A DNA stretch of 6,258 nucleotides from Actinomycetales bacterium (GCA_012799425.1 JAAZLF010000269.1:1-6258), one strand, 5' to 3'; counted from the first letter of the stretch, positions 1 through 5,735 are shown. Notes: generated by a model not told the origin, from the letters alone. Translations and numbers: made by a program.

Positions 1-444
1 CAGGGCTCGCTCGCCGACAACCTCGGCTCCTGGGCTGCGGTGCTGCTGGCGGTGATCATGTTCCTGCTCGCCTTCACCTCGGTGCTGGGCAACTTCTCCT
101 ACGGCGAGGCGAACATGCACTTCCTGACCTCCCAGCGCGGCTGGCACATCGCCTTCGGTGCCGCCGTGGTGGCGCTGGTGTTCCTCGGCTCGGTGATCGC
201 CGTGGATCTCGCCTGGACCATCGCCGGGGTGAGCATGGTGTTCATCGCCCTGATCAACCTGGTGGTGATCGCGATCCTCACGCCCACGGCCCTGAAGCTG
301 CTGCGCCACTACAACGCCCAGCGCGCCCAGGGCCTGGATCCGATCTTCCTGGCCAGTGACCTGCCGGAGATCAAGAACGTCGAGGTCTGGGTGGACGAGG
401 ACGTCTGCGACTACCAGCGTCAGCGGGAGACCTCGCCAAGCTGA
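1..444 (+). CDS. Sodium:alanine symporter (AGCS family), C-terminal part
   Basis: The reading frame is open from the first base, so the gene starts outside the window and only the last 147 residues are present. AGCS transporters move alanine or glycine into the cell with Na+ (family knowledge). Visible here are a hydrophobic helix at about residues 11-27, followed by the family-typical stretch LGNFSYGEANMHFL (about 28-41), then two more hydrophobic helices at about 50-70 and 73-97. The gene ends in a charged cytoplasmic tail with the usual family ending: a DPIF segment followed by LPEIKNVEVW. Three membrane segments plus tail fit the C-terminal third of a protein of roughly 450-500 residues. 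The stop TGA at 442-444 is followed by a strong hairpin at 484-520. Family assignment is firm; substrate (alanine, glycine or another small amino acid) is not determined. Confidence 0.9.
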   Translation, partial: QGSLADNLGSWAAVLLAVIMFLLAFTSVLGNFSYGEANMHFLTSQRGWHIAFGAAVVALVFLGSVIAVDLAWTIAGVSMVFIALINLVVIAILTPTALKLLRHYNAQRAQGLDPIFLASDLPEIKNVEVWVDEDVCDYQRQRETSPS

Positions 445-483
445 GTGATTCTCATACCGTCGGGGCTCGGGCAGTCGACGGCA

Positions 484-520
484 CGCACCGGGCAGTGGTC
501 TCAGACCGCTGCCCGGTGCG
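484..520. terminator. Long GC-rich hairpin, probable transcription terminator
   Basis: A 12-bp perfect stem (484-495 with 509-520) continues through one T-G wobble (496/508) and four more pairs (497-500 with 504-507) to a 3-base loop TCA at 501-503. It begins 40 bases after the symporter stop codon. There is no T-run on either side, so it is not a classical intrinsic terminator, but strong hairpins without a U tract are common gene ends in actinomycetes. Being symmetrical, it could also stop transcription arriving from the dehydratase side on the - strand. Confidence 0.6.
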
Positions 521-654
521 CTCCGGAGGTGGTGAGCGCCGCGGTGGGACCGCTTCGCAGCCGTGGCCGCGGCTGCACACCTCGCACTGCGGCCCGCTGA
601 TCGAGCTCCTTTATCGGCCGCTGCCGACGGCAGGGCGCTGCAGGGAGGGGGTGA

Positions 655-1035
655 CGCTTGCTGGTCGTCCGCCGCGGCGAGCAGGGCAGCCAGTTCCGCG
701 ACTCGGTGCTGCCCCTGCTCGGGGAGCGAATCACCGAGCAGCTCCACTACCGGCTCCAGCACCAGGGTCAACGCGGCCCGGGAGGAACTCTGCGGGCCGA
801 TCGGCGGCGCTGAGCCGCATCGCGCGCCCAGCCCCAGCGGCGCCGACAGCCCGGAAGCGGCGATCTCCATGCGCTGCGCCTGGTCCAGGGTGGTGACGTT
901 CTCGTCGATCGCTCCCGGGAGAGCGCCGAGGCGACGCGCGGGAGCATCAGTGCGAAGTGGAGCACCGAGGCGCGCACCCACTCGGCCCGCCCCGAGGCCC
1001 GACGGATGTGTCGCTCAGCGGTGCGCGGCGCAGCC
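655..1035 (-). pseudogene. Probable decayed coding remnant, unidentified
   Basis: The 594 bases between the symporter stop and the dehydratase stop hold no convincing intact gene. On the - strand a protein-like, helix-rich stretch reads from about 1015 to 922 (containing GRAEWVRASVLHFALMLP). It then makes best sense only after a change of frame near 911-925, at a CCCGGGA run, continuing as PGAIDENVTTLDQAQRMEIA and later VLEPVVELLGDSLPEQGQH and VAELAALLAAADDQQ down to about 660. Beyond that, all three frames become low-complexity. No start codon with a ribosome site is visible, and I do not recognise the family. It lies co-directional with and just downstream of the dehydratase. A sequencing error at the GC-rich run would also explain the frame change. 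The alternative is meaningless GC-rich spacer, since high-GC DNA has few stop codons in any frame. Confidence 0.3.
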
Positions 1036-1038
1036 TTC

Positions 1039-2016
1039 TCAGAGGCGGGGTGACTCCAGGATCCGCGCCAGCAGAGCGGGATCGGTCGAGCCGCCGGAGA
1101 TGATTGCCACGGTCTTCCCGGCCGGCAGCTCCTGGGTGAGCCACGCGGCGGTGGTGACCGCGCCGGAGGGCTCAGCGACCAGGCGCCCGGCAATCGCGAG
1201 ATGCCGCACGGCGTCGAGGATCTGCTCCTCGCTCACGGTGACGATGTCGTCCACGTAGCGGCGCACATGCGGCCACGTGCGCTCGCCGAGGGAAGGGGTG
1301 CGCAGGCCGTCGGCGATGGTCCGATAGGTGTCGAGCACGTCCCAAGTGGCGCGCTCCCCGCTGCGCAGGCTCTGCTGGGCGTCGGCCGCGAGCTCCGGTT
1401 CGACACCGATCACTTTCACCTCGGGGCGCAGCGACTTCACGGCGGTGGCGATCCCGGAGATGAGCCCGCCTCCGGAGATCGGCACGAGGATCACCTCGAC
1501 GTCGGTGACCTGCTCGAGCAGTTCGAGTCCGATTGTTCCCTGGCCGGCGATGATCCGCTCATCGTCATAGGGAGGGATGTGCGCACTGCCGCGTTCAGTG
1601 ACGAACTGTGCGGCACGCTCGTCCCGCTGCGAGTTCGGGACGACATCGACGCGCGCACCGAGGGCCCGCACCGCATCAATCTTCGGCTGCGGCGCCGCTT
1701 CCGGCATCACGATCACGGCATCGAGGCCGAGCCTGCGCGCCACCCACGCGACCGCGCGCGCATGGTTCCCCGAGGATTGCGCGACGATCCCGTTCTCACG
1801 GGCCGTATCGATCACCTGCACGATCGCGTTGTAGGCGCCGCGCAGCTTGAACGCCCCGGTGGGCTGCAGCGACTCTGCCTTGCACAGAAGGGTCCGGTCG
1901 GGATCCTCGGGATGCGGCACCTCGATCACCGGGGTGCGCAGGACGAGATCGTCGATCCGCTGCGCCGCCGCACGGATGTCGGCCAGAGTCACGAGGGCAG
2001 GGGAGTCGCTGTGCAC
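1039..2016 (-). CDS. Threonine/serine dehydratase, PLP-dependent, short form
   Basis: This 325-residue protein belongs to the fold-type II PLP enzymes (threonine ammonia-lyase, serine racemase and relatives), which deaminate L-threonine or L-serine to 2-oxobutyrate or pyruvate in the cytoplasm. The cofactor lysine lies in TGAFKLRGAYN (Lys about 57). The SSGNHA substrate/cofactor loop is at about 82-87, the glycine-rich phosphate-binding loop SGGGL at about 182-186, and the C-terminal ISGG loop at about 307-310. There is no C-terminal ACT regulatory domain, so it resembles the catabolic or racemase-like short form and not isoleucine-sensitive biosynthetic IlvA. The last loop reads SGGSTD where SGGN is usual. 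The start is GTG at 2016; no Shine-Dalgarno sequence precedes it, but a TACGAT -10 box ends six bases upstream, as expected for a leaderless mRNA. The exact substrate, and any racemase activity, cannot be told from the sequence. Confidence 0.92.
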   Translation of the reverse strand: MHSDSPALVTLADIRAAAQRIDDLVLRTPVIEVPHPEDPDRTLLCKAESLQPTGAFKLRGAYNAIVQVIDTARENGIVAQSSGNHARAVAWVARRLGLDAVIVMPEAAPQPKIDAVRALGARVDVVPNSQRDERAAQFVTERGSAHIPPYDDERIIAGQGTIGLELLEQVTDVEVILVPISGGGLISGIATAVKSLRPEVKVIGVEPELAADAQQSLRSGERATWDVLDTYRTIADGLRTPSLGERTWPHVRRYVDDIVTVSEEQILDAVRHLAIAGRLVAEPSGAVTTAAWLTQELPAGKTVAIISGGSTDPALLARILESPRL

Positions 2017-2022
2017 GCAGTC

Positions 2023-2028
2023 ATCGTA
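2023..2028 (-). promoter_or_regulatory. -10 box for a leaderless dehydratase transcript
   Basis: On the - strand TACGAT matches the TAnnnT -10 pattern and is followed by exactly six bases before the GTG start at 2016. Transcription would therefore begin at or next to the start codon, consistent with the missing ribosome site. No good -35 hexamer is seen at the usual distance, so this is a plausible but unproven promoter. Confidence 0.4.
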
Positions 2029-2090
2029 GGAGCACTGCTGCCTGCCGCGTTCAGTGGGCGGGCTGTGTCAGCAAACGGTCTGCGCGCCAT

Positions 2091-2096
2091 TAGGAT
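2091..2096 (+). promoter_or_regulatory. Putative -10 box for tRNA-Lys
   Basis: TAGGAT fits TAnnnT and lies 23 bases before the first base of the tRNA, giving a short 5' leader typical of tRNA precursors. The -35 region is not clear. It sits in the 103-base interval between the divergent dehydratase and tRNA genes. Confidence 0.35.
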
Positions 2097-2119
2097 GGTC
2101 TGGCCCGCTCGTCGGGCAC

Positions 2120-2191
2120 GGGCCTGTAGCTCAGTGGTAGAGCATCGGACTTTTAATCCGCGGGTCGAGGGTTCGATCCCCTCCGGGCCCA
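2120..2191 (+). tRNA. tRNA-Lys, anticodon UUU
   Basis: The 72-base cloverleaf folds as follows. The acceptor stem GGGCCTG pairs with CGGGCCC (one G-U pair), and the D stem GCTC pairs with GAGC around a short 7-base loop. The anticodon arm TCGGA-CTTTTAA-TCCGC has TTT at the anticodon position. A 5-base variable loop GGGTC follows, then the T arm GAGGG-TTCGATC-CCCTC and discriminator A. CCA is not encoded; the genome continues CCCTGG, so the end must be added by CCA-adding enzyme. The first anticodon-stem pair (27-43) is T opposite C and cannot pair, leaving a four-pair stem. The anticodon reads AAA and AAG codons by wobble. The gene stands alone on this strand, with low-GC-looking accessory genes on its 3' side. 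Confidence 0.96.
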
Positions 2192-2195
2192 CCCT

Positions 2196-2223
2196 GGTCA
2201 GAGCGACTTTCTAGGTTCTGACC
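2196..2223 (+). terminator. Weak hairpin after tRNA-Lys
   Basis: A perfect 7-bp inverted repeat (GGTCAGA at 2196-2202 and TCTGACC at 2217-2223) encloses a 14-base loop, starting four bases after the tRNA. It could define the tRNA 3' end or stop transcription. The long loop and lack of a T-run make this uncertain. Confidence 0.3.
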
Positions 2224-2243
2224 TTCGCTCCGAAGGCGCCGAA

Positions 2244-2303
2244 GACAGCAACGCTGACAGCAACGCGGCTGAGTGTGCTGTGTTGGACGGCTGTGACAGC
2301 AAC
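2244..2303 (+). repeat. Three direct copies of GACAGCAAC
   Basis: The 9-mer GACAGCAAC occurs at 2244-2252, 2256-2264 and 2295-2303; the last two share a preceding T (TGACAGCAAC). The first two copies are 12 bases apart and the third 39 bases further on. They lie between the tRNA and the first Nudix gene, where they could be operator sites or simple duplication noise. Confidence 0.45.
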
Positions 2304-2342
2304 CGGCCCGCAACGGACCGTCTACGGTGCAGCGATAGCCTG

Positions 2343-2804
2343 ATGCTCTTGGGTACCCGGCTGTGCTGTGATGGGGATGTGGAATCGACTTATCATTTCG
2401 GTGTCTACGGACTCTGGACGCATGCCGGCAAGCTCGTCCTCGTGCGCAAGGCTCGCGGACCTTACACCGGACTTCTGGACCTCCCAGGTGGCACGCCTGA
2501 GCGGGGGGAGTCGGCACATGAGACTCTTCGGCGAGAGTTACGTGAGGAGACCGGAGTCGAGCTAGCTCACGTCGTGAGCGCACAGCCGTTCAGCATCCAC
2601 GTCAAGGCGGACGCTTCTGGCAACTCCATCGACTTCCACCATGAAGGGTGGATCGCCGAGGTCCGAGTAGATGGGTCGCTCAGCTACACGATCGAGGATC
2701 ACGACGTATCGGGGGTCGTCCTAGTAGCGAGCTTTCCGAACGAGCAGCTTTCCCCGCTGGCGATCGAAGCCCTGCGGCTCTTCCCGGCGCTCGCTGTTTC
2801 GTAG
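2343..2804 (+). CDS. Nudix hydrolase (first copy)
   Basis: Nudix enzymes hydrolyse a nucleoside diphosphate linked to another group X, including oxidised or non-canonical NTPs, dinucleoside polyphosphates and sugar nucleotides. With the ATG at 2343 the protein has 153 residues and a perfect Nudix box, GX5EX7REUXEEXGU: G50, E56, R64-E65-L66, E68-E69, G71-V72. The glutamates bind Mg2+. A beta strand (YHFGVYGLW) precedes the box, as in the family, and DLPGG leads into it. The start is uncertain: ATG 2343 and GTG 2379 are both in frame, and neither has a convincing ribosome site; a GTG at 2280 also lies in frame but would run through the direct repeats. GTG 2379 would give 141 residues beginning just before the first conserved strand. 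The substrate cannot be predicted. It converges with the HIT gene across a 127-base gap. Confidence 0.88.
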   Translation: MLLGTRLCCDGDVESTYHFGVYGLWTHAGKLVLVRKARGPYTGLLDLPGGTPERGESAHETLRRELREETGVELAHVVSAQPFSIHVKADASGNSIDFHHEGWIAEVRVDGSLSYTIEDHDVSGVVLVASFPNEQLSPLAIEALRLFPALAVS

Positions 2805-2931
2805 AGGACTGTCTGTGGTGCAGTGTTAATAGTGGCCGTCGTCATGCTGCTGGTGGAGAGCGTCGCCATACCGGGCCACACCTCTTGCTGCGCGTCGCTC
2901 TCACGCTCACGAATCGCCCGGCGACCTGACG

Positions 2932-3366
2932 TCAGGACGGCGAGGCAGCCATGCCGGTCCGGATGCGCTCAGCTGCTTCGTCAAGCTCGGCACGTGGTCG
3001 TTGTCGCCAGTCAGCGTCGATGCGGAAGCCGTCGCCGGGTGTTCGGGGGAACACGTGGAGGTGGGCGTGGAAGACCTCCTGGAACGCGACTTCGCCGTCG
3101 GCCAGGAAGAAGTTCACGCCCTCGCACGGAAGCCCCGAGGCGCGCAGGGCCGCTGCGAGACGCTGGCCGACCCGGAACATCGACATCCCGAGCTGCCCGT
3201 CCAGGTCGGCCAGGTACGGCGCGTGCCGCTTGGGAATGACAAGGAGGTGCCCGTCCGTCACAGGCTGGATGTCCATGAAGGCGAGAACCTCGTCGTCCTC
3301 GTACACCCGGCTCGACTCCACGGTCCCGTCCACCACCCGGCAGAAAACACAGTCAACAGCACTCAT
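2932..3366 (-). CDS. HIT-family nucleotide hydrolase/transferase
   Basis: Histidine-triad proteins cleave nucleoside phosphoramidates, AMP-lysine-type adducts or dinucleoside polyphosphates through a nucleotidyl-histidine intermediate. The catalytic triad motif is intact: H100-A-H102-L-H104 followed by VFPR, preceded by Q96. The N-terminus has C6 and C9 (CVFC), which with H48 and H100 fit the zinc site seen in Hint-like bacterial members. Length (144 residues) is normal for the family. The start is ATG at 3366, with GGAG three bases upstream. The same frame stays open further upstream to 4194, but that stretch is antisense to the second Nudix and DUF402 genes and has no HIT-like sequence. The gene diverges from the second Nudix gene over a shared 165-base region, and converges with the first Nudix gene. 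Exact substrate unknown. Confidence 0.92.
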   Translation of the reverse strand: MSAVDCVFCRVVDGTVESSRVYEDDEVLAFMDIQPVTDGHLLVIPKRHAPYLADLDGQLGMSMFRVGQRLAAALRASGLPCEGVNFFLADGEVAFQEVFHAHLHVFPRTPGDGFRIDADWRQRPRAELDEAAERIRTGMAASPS

Positions 3367-3484
3367 GGACTCCACGATGCCCGAGCCGACGCGACCAGTT
3401 GCCCGGTTCTGCGAAATAGGCAGATCCGTCGCGACCACCAGTGCGTCACACCTACGCTGGAGTACGGTCCCACTTGCGACGGAT

Positions 3485-3506
3485 CGGACCGGCACGCGAT
3501 GGTCCG
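3485..3506 (+). promoter_or_regulatory. Small inverted repeat between the divergent HIT and Nudix genes
   Basis: CGGACC (3485-3490) and GGTCCG (3501-3506) form a 6-bp dyad with a 10-base spacer, 25 bases before the second Nudix start. It may be an operator for the divergent pair or an mRNA hairpin near the Nudix start. No clear -10/-35 pair was found in the 165-base interval 3367-3531, which otherwise shows nothing recognisable. Confidence 0.25.
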
Positions 3507-3531
3507 TCCATGAAGATGAGAGTCTGTCTCC

Positions 3532-3960
3532 ATGCGAACGCGTTCCACGAGACTCGGCGCCTTCGGCGTGATCTGTGACGGCGACCGTCTTCTGCTGGTC
3601 CATCAAGTCGAGTCCGGCCGATGGTCGTTGCCGGGCGGAGGGGTCCACTTCGGCGAGCCGCCCGGAATTGCGCTGATCCGTGAAGTGGGCGAAGAAGTCG
3701 GGCTGCAGGTTGTTCGAGCCGAGCTCCTCGGAGTGCATGACAACGTCTACGACCCCGGGGACGGCGTGCAGCGCCATGGTGTCCGCCTCCTGTATCGCGC
3801 ACACGTGGAGGGGATGCCGAGACCATGCTCTCCGCAGGAGGTCGATGAGGCACGCTATTTCTCCATCGATGACCTGCCTGCTCCGTTGACGGCGTGGGCT
3901 GCGCAGGCGGCGTACCTCGTTGGCAAGGGGCCGCACGGGCGGCAGGATGCGTCTTCGTAG
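3532..3960 (+). CDS. Nudix hydrolase (second copy)
   Basis: A 142-residue Nudix protein, of the length of small MutT-like or ADP-ribose-pyrophosphatase-like members. The Nudix box is complete: G36, E42, R50-E51-V52, E54-E55, G57-L58, with the preceding strand and LPGGGVHFGE typical of the fold. It is clearly different in sequence from the first Nudix protein, so it is not a recent duplicate. The ATG at 3532 is preceded only by a weak purine patch (GAGAG), so translation may be weak or depend on a short leader. The DUF402 gene follows on the same strand 78 bases after the stop, with no terminator between, so the two may be co-transcribed. The substrate is not predictable from sequence; cleaning of damaged NTPs and sugar-nucleotide hydrolysis are both possible. 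Confidence 0.91.
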   Translation: MRTRSTRLGAFGVICDGDRLLLVHQVESGRWSLPGGGVHFGEPPGIALIREVGEEVGLQVVRAELLGVHDNVYDPGDGVQRHGVRLLYRAHVEGMPRPCSPQEVDEARYFSIDDLPAPLTAWAAQAAYLVGKGPHGRQDASS

Positions 3961-4038
3961 TGCGGGCCAAAGGGAAGCCGCTGACCTGTATCGGACCGTT
4001 TCTGGGACACGGAGCCGGTGCATGGGAGGCTCTCTGCG

Positions 4039-4530
4039 ATGCGTGACTACGATTACCACCCGAACGAGCCAGATGTTCGCGTCTTCGGGGTGCCTGAGGC
4101 CGGGGTGCTGGTGCGTACCGACGAGATGTACCTGGGGCAGACGCGTGAGCCTGCGTCCTTGGAGTGGGGAACGCCGTCTCTGGTCCTGCGTCACTACGCC
4201 TTCGCTGGTGAGTGGTTCAAACTCAACGCAACTTTCAGCTGTGAAGGCGAACTGATCGAGACCGGAGCGGAAGGAGACGAGTATGTCGTGAACTGCGATA
4301 TCGCGACGCCTCTCAGATGGACTGGTTCAGACGCCACCGCCGTCGACCTCTTTCTCGACGTCATGGTGCGCCGGGACGGCAGCTATTGGATCGTGGATCG
4401 CCCCGAGTTTGAGGACGCTTGTTCCCGCCAGCTCGTCTCCAACTCCGAGGCCCGGAACGCCGAGGCGGGGCTGAGGAGCCTGCTCCGTTGGATTACGTCT
4501 GGGACTGCCGTGCGGATAGGTGACATCTGA
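4039..4530 (+). CDS. DUF402 domain protein, C-terminus altered by the IS
   Basis: The 163-residue protein matches the DUF402 pattern: a beta-rich N-terminal half, then YVVNCDIATPLRW (about 82-94), the acidic strand VDLFLDV (102-108) and the VDRPEFEDA segment (119-127). Characterised DUF402 proteins include a staphylococcal nucleoside di-/triphosphatase and FomD, which removes CMP in fosfomycin synthesis; conserved Asp/Glu residues bind the metal. D87, D103, D107, D120, E123 and E125 are candidates here. The ATG at 4039 is chosen because GGGAGG lies nine bases before it; a GTG at 4018 has no such site. The last residues G161-D162-I163 and the TGA stop lie in the terminal repeat of the insertion sequence, so the native C-terminus has probably been replaced. 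All core motifs remain, so activity may survive. Probably co-transcribed with the second Nudix gene. Confidence 0.8.
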   Translation: MRDYDYHPNEPDVRVFGVPEAGVLVRTDEMYLGQTREPASLEWGTPSLVLRHYAFAGEWFKLNATFSCEGELIETGAEGDEYVVNCDIATPLRWTGSDATAVDLFLDVMVRRDGSYWIVDRPEFEDACSRQLVSNSEARNAEAGLRSLLRWITSGTAVRIGDI

Positions 4531-4541
4531 TCTGGCTTGCC
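4518..4541 (+). repeat. IS left terminal inverted repeat
   Basis: Begins AGGTGACA and continues to about 4541. Compared with the reversed right end, the first eight bases are identical and 13 of 21 positions from TGACA match. It contains the last codons and stop codon of the upstream DUF402 gene. Confidence 0.7.
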
Positions 4542-4569
4542 CGCAGGGCGGCCTGGAAGGATGTGCACC

Positions 4570-4878
4570 ATGCCCGCTCCCTACCCCCAGGAGTTCCGCG
4601 AAGATGTCGTGCGAGTGGCCCGGTCCCGTGAGGACGGCGTCACGATCGCGCAGATCGCGAAGGACTTCGGCGTCCACGAGATGACGCTCCACAAATGGAT
4701 CCGCCAAGCCGACATCGACGACGGCAACCGCCCCGGCAAGAGCCGGGAGGATTCCACCGAGCTGCGCGATGCCCGCAAGCGGATCCGGTTGCTCGAGCAG
4801 GAGAACGAGGTCCTGCGCCGTGCCTCCGCCTACCTGTCCCAGGCGAACCTGCCGGGAAAAAGCTCTACCCGCTCGTGA
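4570..4878 (+). CDS. IS3-family transposase OrfA
   Basis: OrfA (102 residues) is the DNA-binding half of the IS3 transposase. It starts MPAPYPQEFREDVVRVAR and contains a helix-turn-helix (about 19-41: TIAQIAKDFGVHEMTLHKWI), which binds the terminal repeats. A leucine-zipper-like coiled coil follows (about 62-90: ELRDARKRIRLLEQENEVLR) that joins OrfA and OrfAB subunits. The ATG at 4570 is preceded by GGAAGGA eight bases upstream; an in-frame ATG at 4561 overlaps that site and is less likely. The stop is at 4876-4878, but ribosomes that slip back one base at 4854-4860 continue into orfB. OrfA alone often acts as a regulator of transposition in this family. Confidence 0.93.
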   Translation: MPAPYPQEFREDVVRVARSREDGVTIAQIAKDFGVHEMTLHKWIRQADIDDGNRPGKSREDSTELRDARKRIRLLEQENEVLRRASAYLSQANLPGKSSTRS

Positions 4879-4884
4879 GCGAGC
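4854..4884 (+). promoter_or_regulatory. Programmed -1 frameshift site with downstream hairpin
   Basis: In the orfA frame the bases read G GGA AAA (4854-4860), matching the X XXY YYZ slippery pattern; after slipping, the frame reads GGG AAA AAG into orfB. Ten bases downstream a 5-bp stem (GCTCG 4871-4875, CGAGC 4880-4884) encloses a TGAG loop holding the orfA stop codon. Such signals make the OrfAB fusion transposase in IS3 elements. Confidence 0.72.
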
Positions 4885-5735
4885 TCGCCGCTGACGGCAT
4901 CCCCGTCGCGGTGTCCCTGCGGGTCTTGAAGCTCTCCCGTCAGCCCTACTATCGCTGGCGGCGCCAGCAGGTCACCACAGCCGAGCTGACCGAAGCCTAT
5001 CGAGCCAACGCTCTGCTGGACGCCCACCTCGACGACCCCGAGTACGGCTACCGGTTCCTCGTCAGCGAAGCCGCCGAGGCCGGCGAGGTGATGTGTGAGC
5101 GGACCGCGTGGAGGATCTGCCGGGACAACCAGTGGTGGTCGGTGTTCGGTAAGAAGCGCGGCAAGAACGGAAAGCGCCCCGGTCCGCCGGTCCATGACGA
5201 CCTCGTGAAGCGGGACTTCTCCGCCGATGACGTCAACGAACTGTGGCTGACCGACATCACCGAGCACTGGACCGACGAGGGCAAGCTCTATCTCTGCGCC
5301 ATCAAAGATGTGTTCTCCGGCCGGATCGTGGGCTACTCGATCAGCGACCGAATGAAGGCTCGCCTCGCGGTGAAGGCCCTGGACAACGCGATATCCAGGC
5401 GCCGTGACGTAGCCGGCTGCATCGTGCATTCGGATAGAGGATCGCAGTTCAGGTCACGGAAATTCGTGCACGCCCTGAACCGTCACCACCTCATCGGATC
5501 CATGGGCCAAGTCGGTGCTGCCGGTGATAACGCCGCGATGGAATCGTTCTTCTCGCTGCTCCAGAAGAACGTCCTGGACCGCAAACGGTGGCGAACCCGA
5601 GAGGAGCTGCGGATCGCGATCATCACCTGGATCGAACGGACCTACCACCGCCGCCGGCGTCAGGCCCGTCTGGGCCGATTGACCCCCATCGAATACGAGA
5701 CCATCATGAACCCGGCCGTGAGCCTCGCGGCCTGA
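4860..5735 (+). CDS. IS3-family transposase OrfB (catalytic part, made by -1 frameshift)
   Basis: OrfB supplies the DDE integrase core that cuts and joins DNA ends. Numbering from the first residue after the slip, an HTH_21-like region (Tyr62 to about Trp93, with YGYR and TAWRICRDNQWW) precedes the rve core. The catalytic residues are D132 in WLTDITE, D192 in VHSDRGSQF and E228 in DNAAMESFF. The 35-residue spacing between the last two is the classical DD(35)E of IS3. The C-terminal RLGRLTPIEYE segment is also typical. The frame lies -1 to orfA and is open upstream to 4695, overlapping orfA; the fusion protein would run from 4570 through the slip at 4854-4860 to the TGA at 5733-5735, about 388 residues. 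No ribosome site for separate translation is evident, although a GTG at 4875 lies in frame. Nothing suggests inactivation. Confidence 0.94.
   Translation, partial: KLYPLVSELAADGIPVAVSLRVLKLSRQPYYRWRRQQVTTAELTEAYRANALLDAHLDDPEYGYRFLVSEAAEAGEVMCERTAWRICRDNQWWSVFGKKRGKNGKRPGPPVHDDLVKRDFSADDVNELWLTDITEHWTDEGKLYLCAIKDVFSGRIVGYSISDRMKARLAVKALDNAISRRRDVAGCIVHSDRGSQFRSRKFVHALNRHHLIGSMGQVGAAGDNAAMESFFSLLQKNVLDRKRWRTREELRIAIITWIERTYHRRRRQARLGRLTPIEYETIMNPAVSLAA

Noticed and set aside
1..920. Stop-free - strand frame running from about 920 to the window edge.
   Set aside because: Over 1-444 it is the exact codon-by-codon antisense of the symporter; lack of stops is expected in high-GC coding DNA. Only the 655-920 part looks protein-like.
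1201..2214. Long + strand open frame opposite the dehydratase, running into the tRNA.
   Set aside because: It is antisense to a clear enzyme gene and crosses a tRNA; its translation is Arg/His/Gly-rich with no family pattern.
2856..2902. Inverted repeat GAGAGCG/CGCTCTC between the convergent Nudix and HIT genes as a shared terminator.
   Set aside because: Seven pairs with a 33-base loop and no T-run is too weak; the 127-base interval shows nothing else.
3367..4194. N-terminal extension of the HIT reading frame giving a 420-residue protein.
   Set aside because: The extension is antisense to the second Nudix and DUF402 genes and lacks recognisable domains; ATG 3366 gives a normal-size HIT protein with GGAG upstream.
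2170..4530. Integrated element with attachment sites at tRNA-Lys.
   Set aside because: No second copy of the tRNA 3' end and no integrase was found in the window; the island idea rests on context alone.
4830..5429. Antisense open frame within the transposase.
   Set aside because: It is a shadow of orfB caused by GC-rich third positions; no ribosome site or family similarity.
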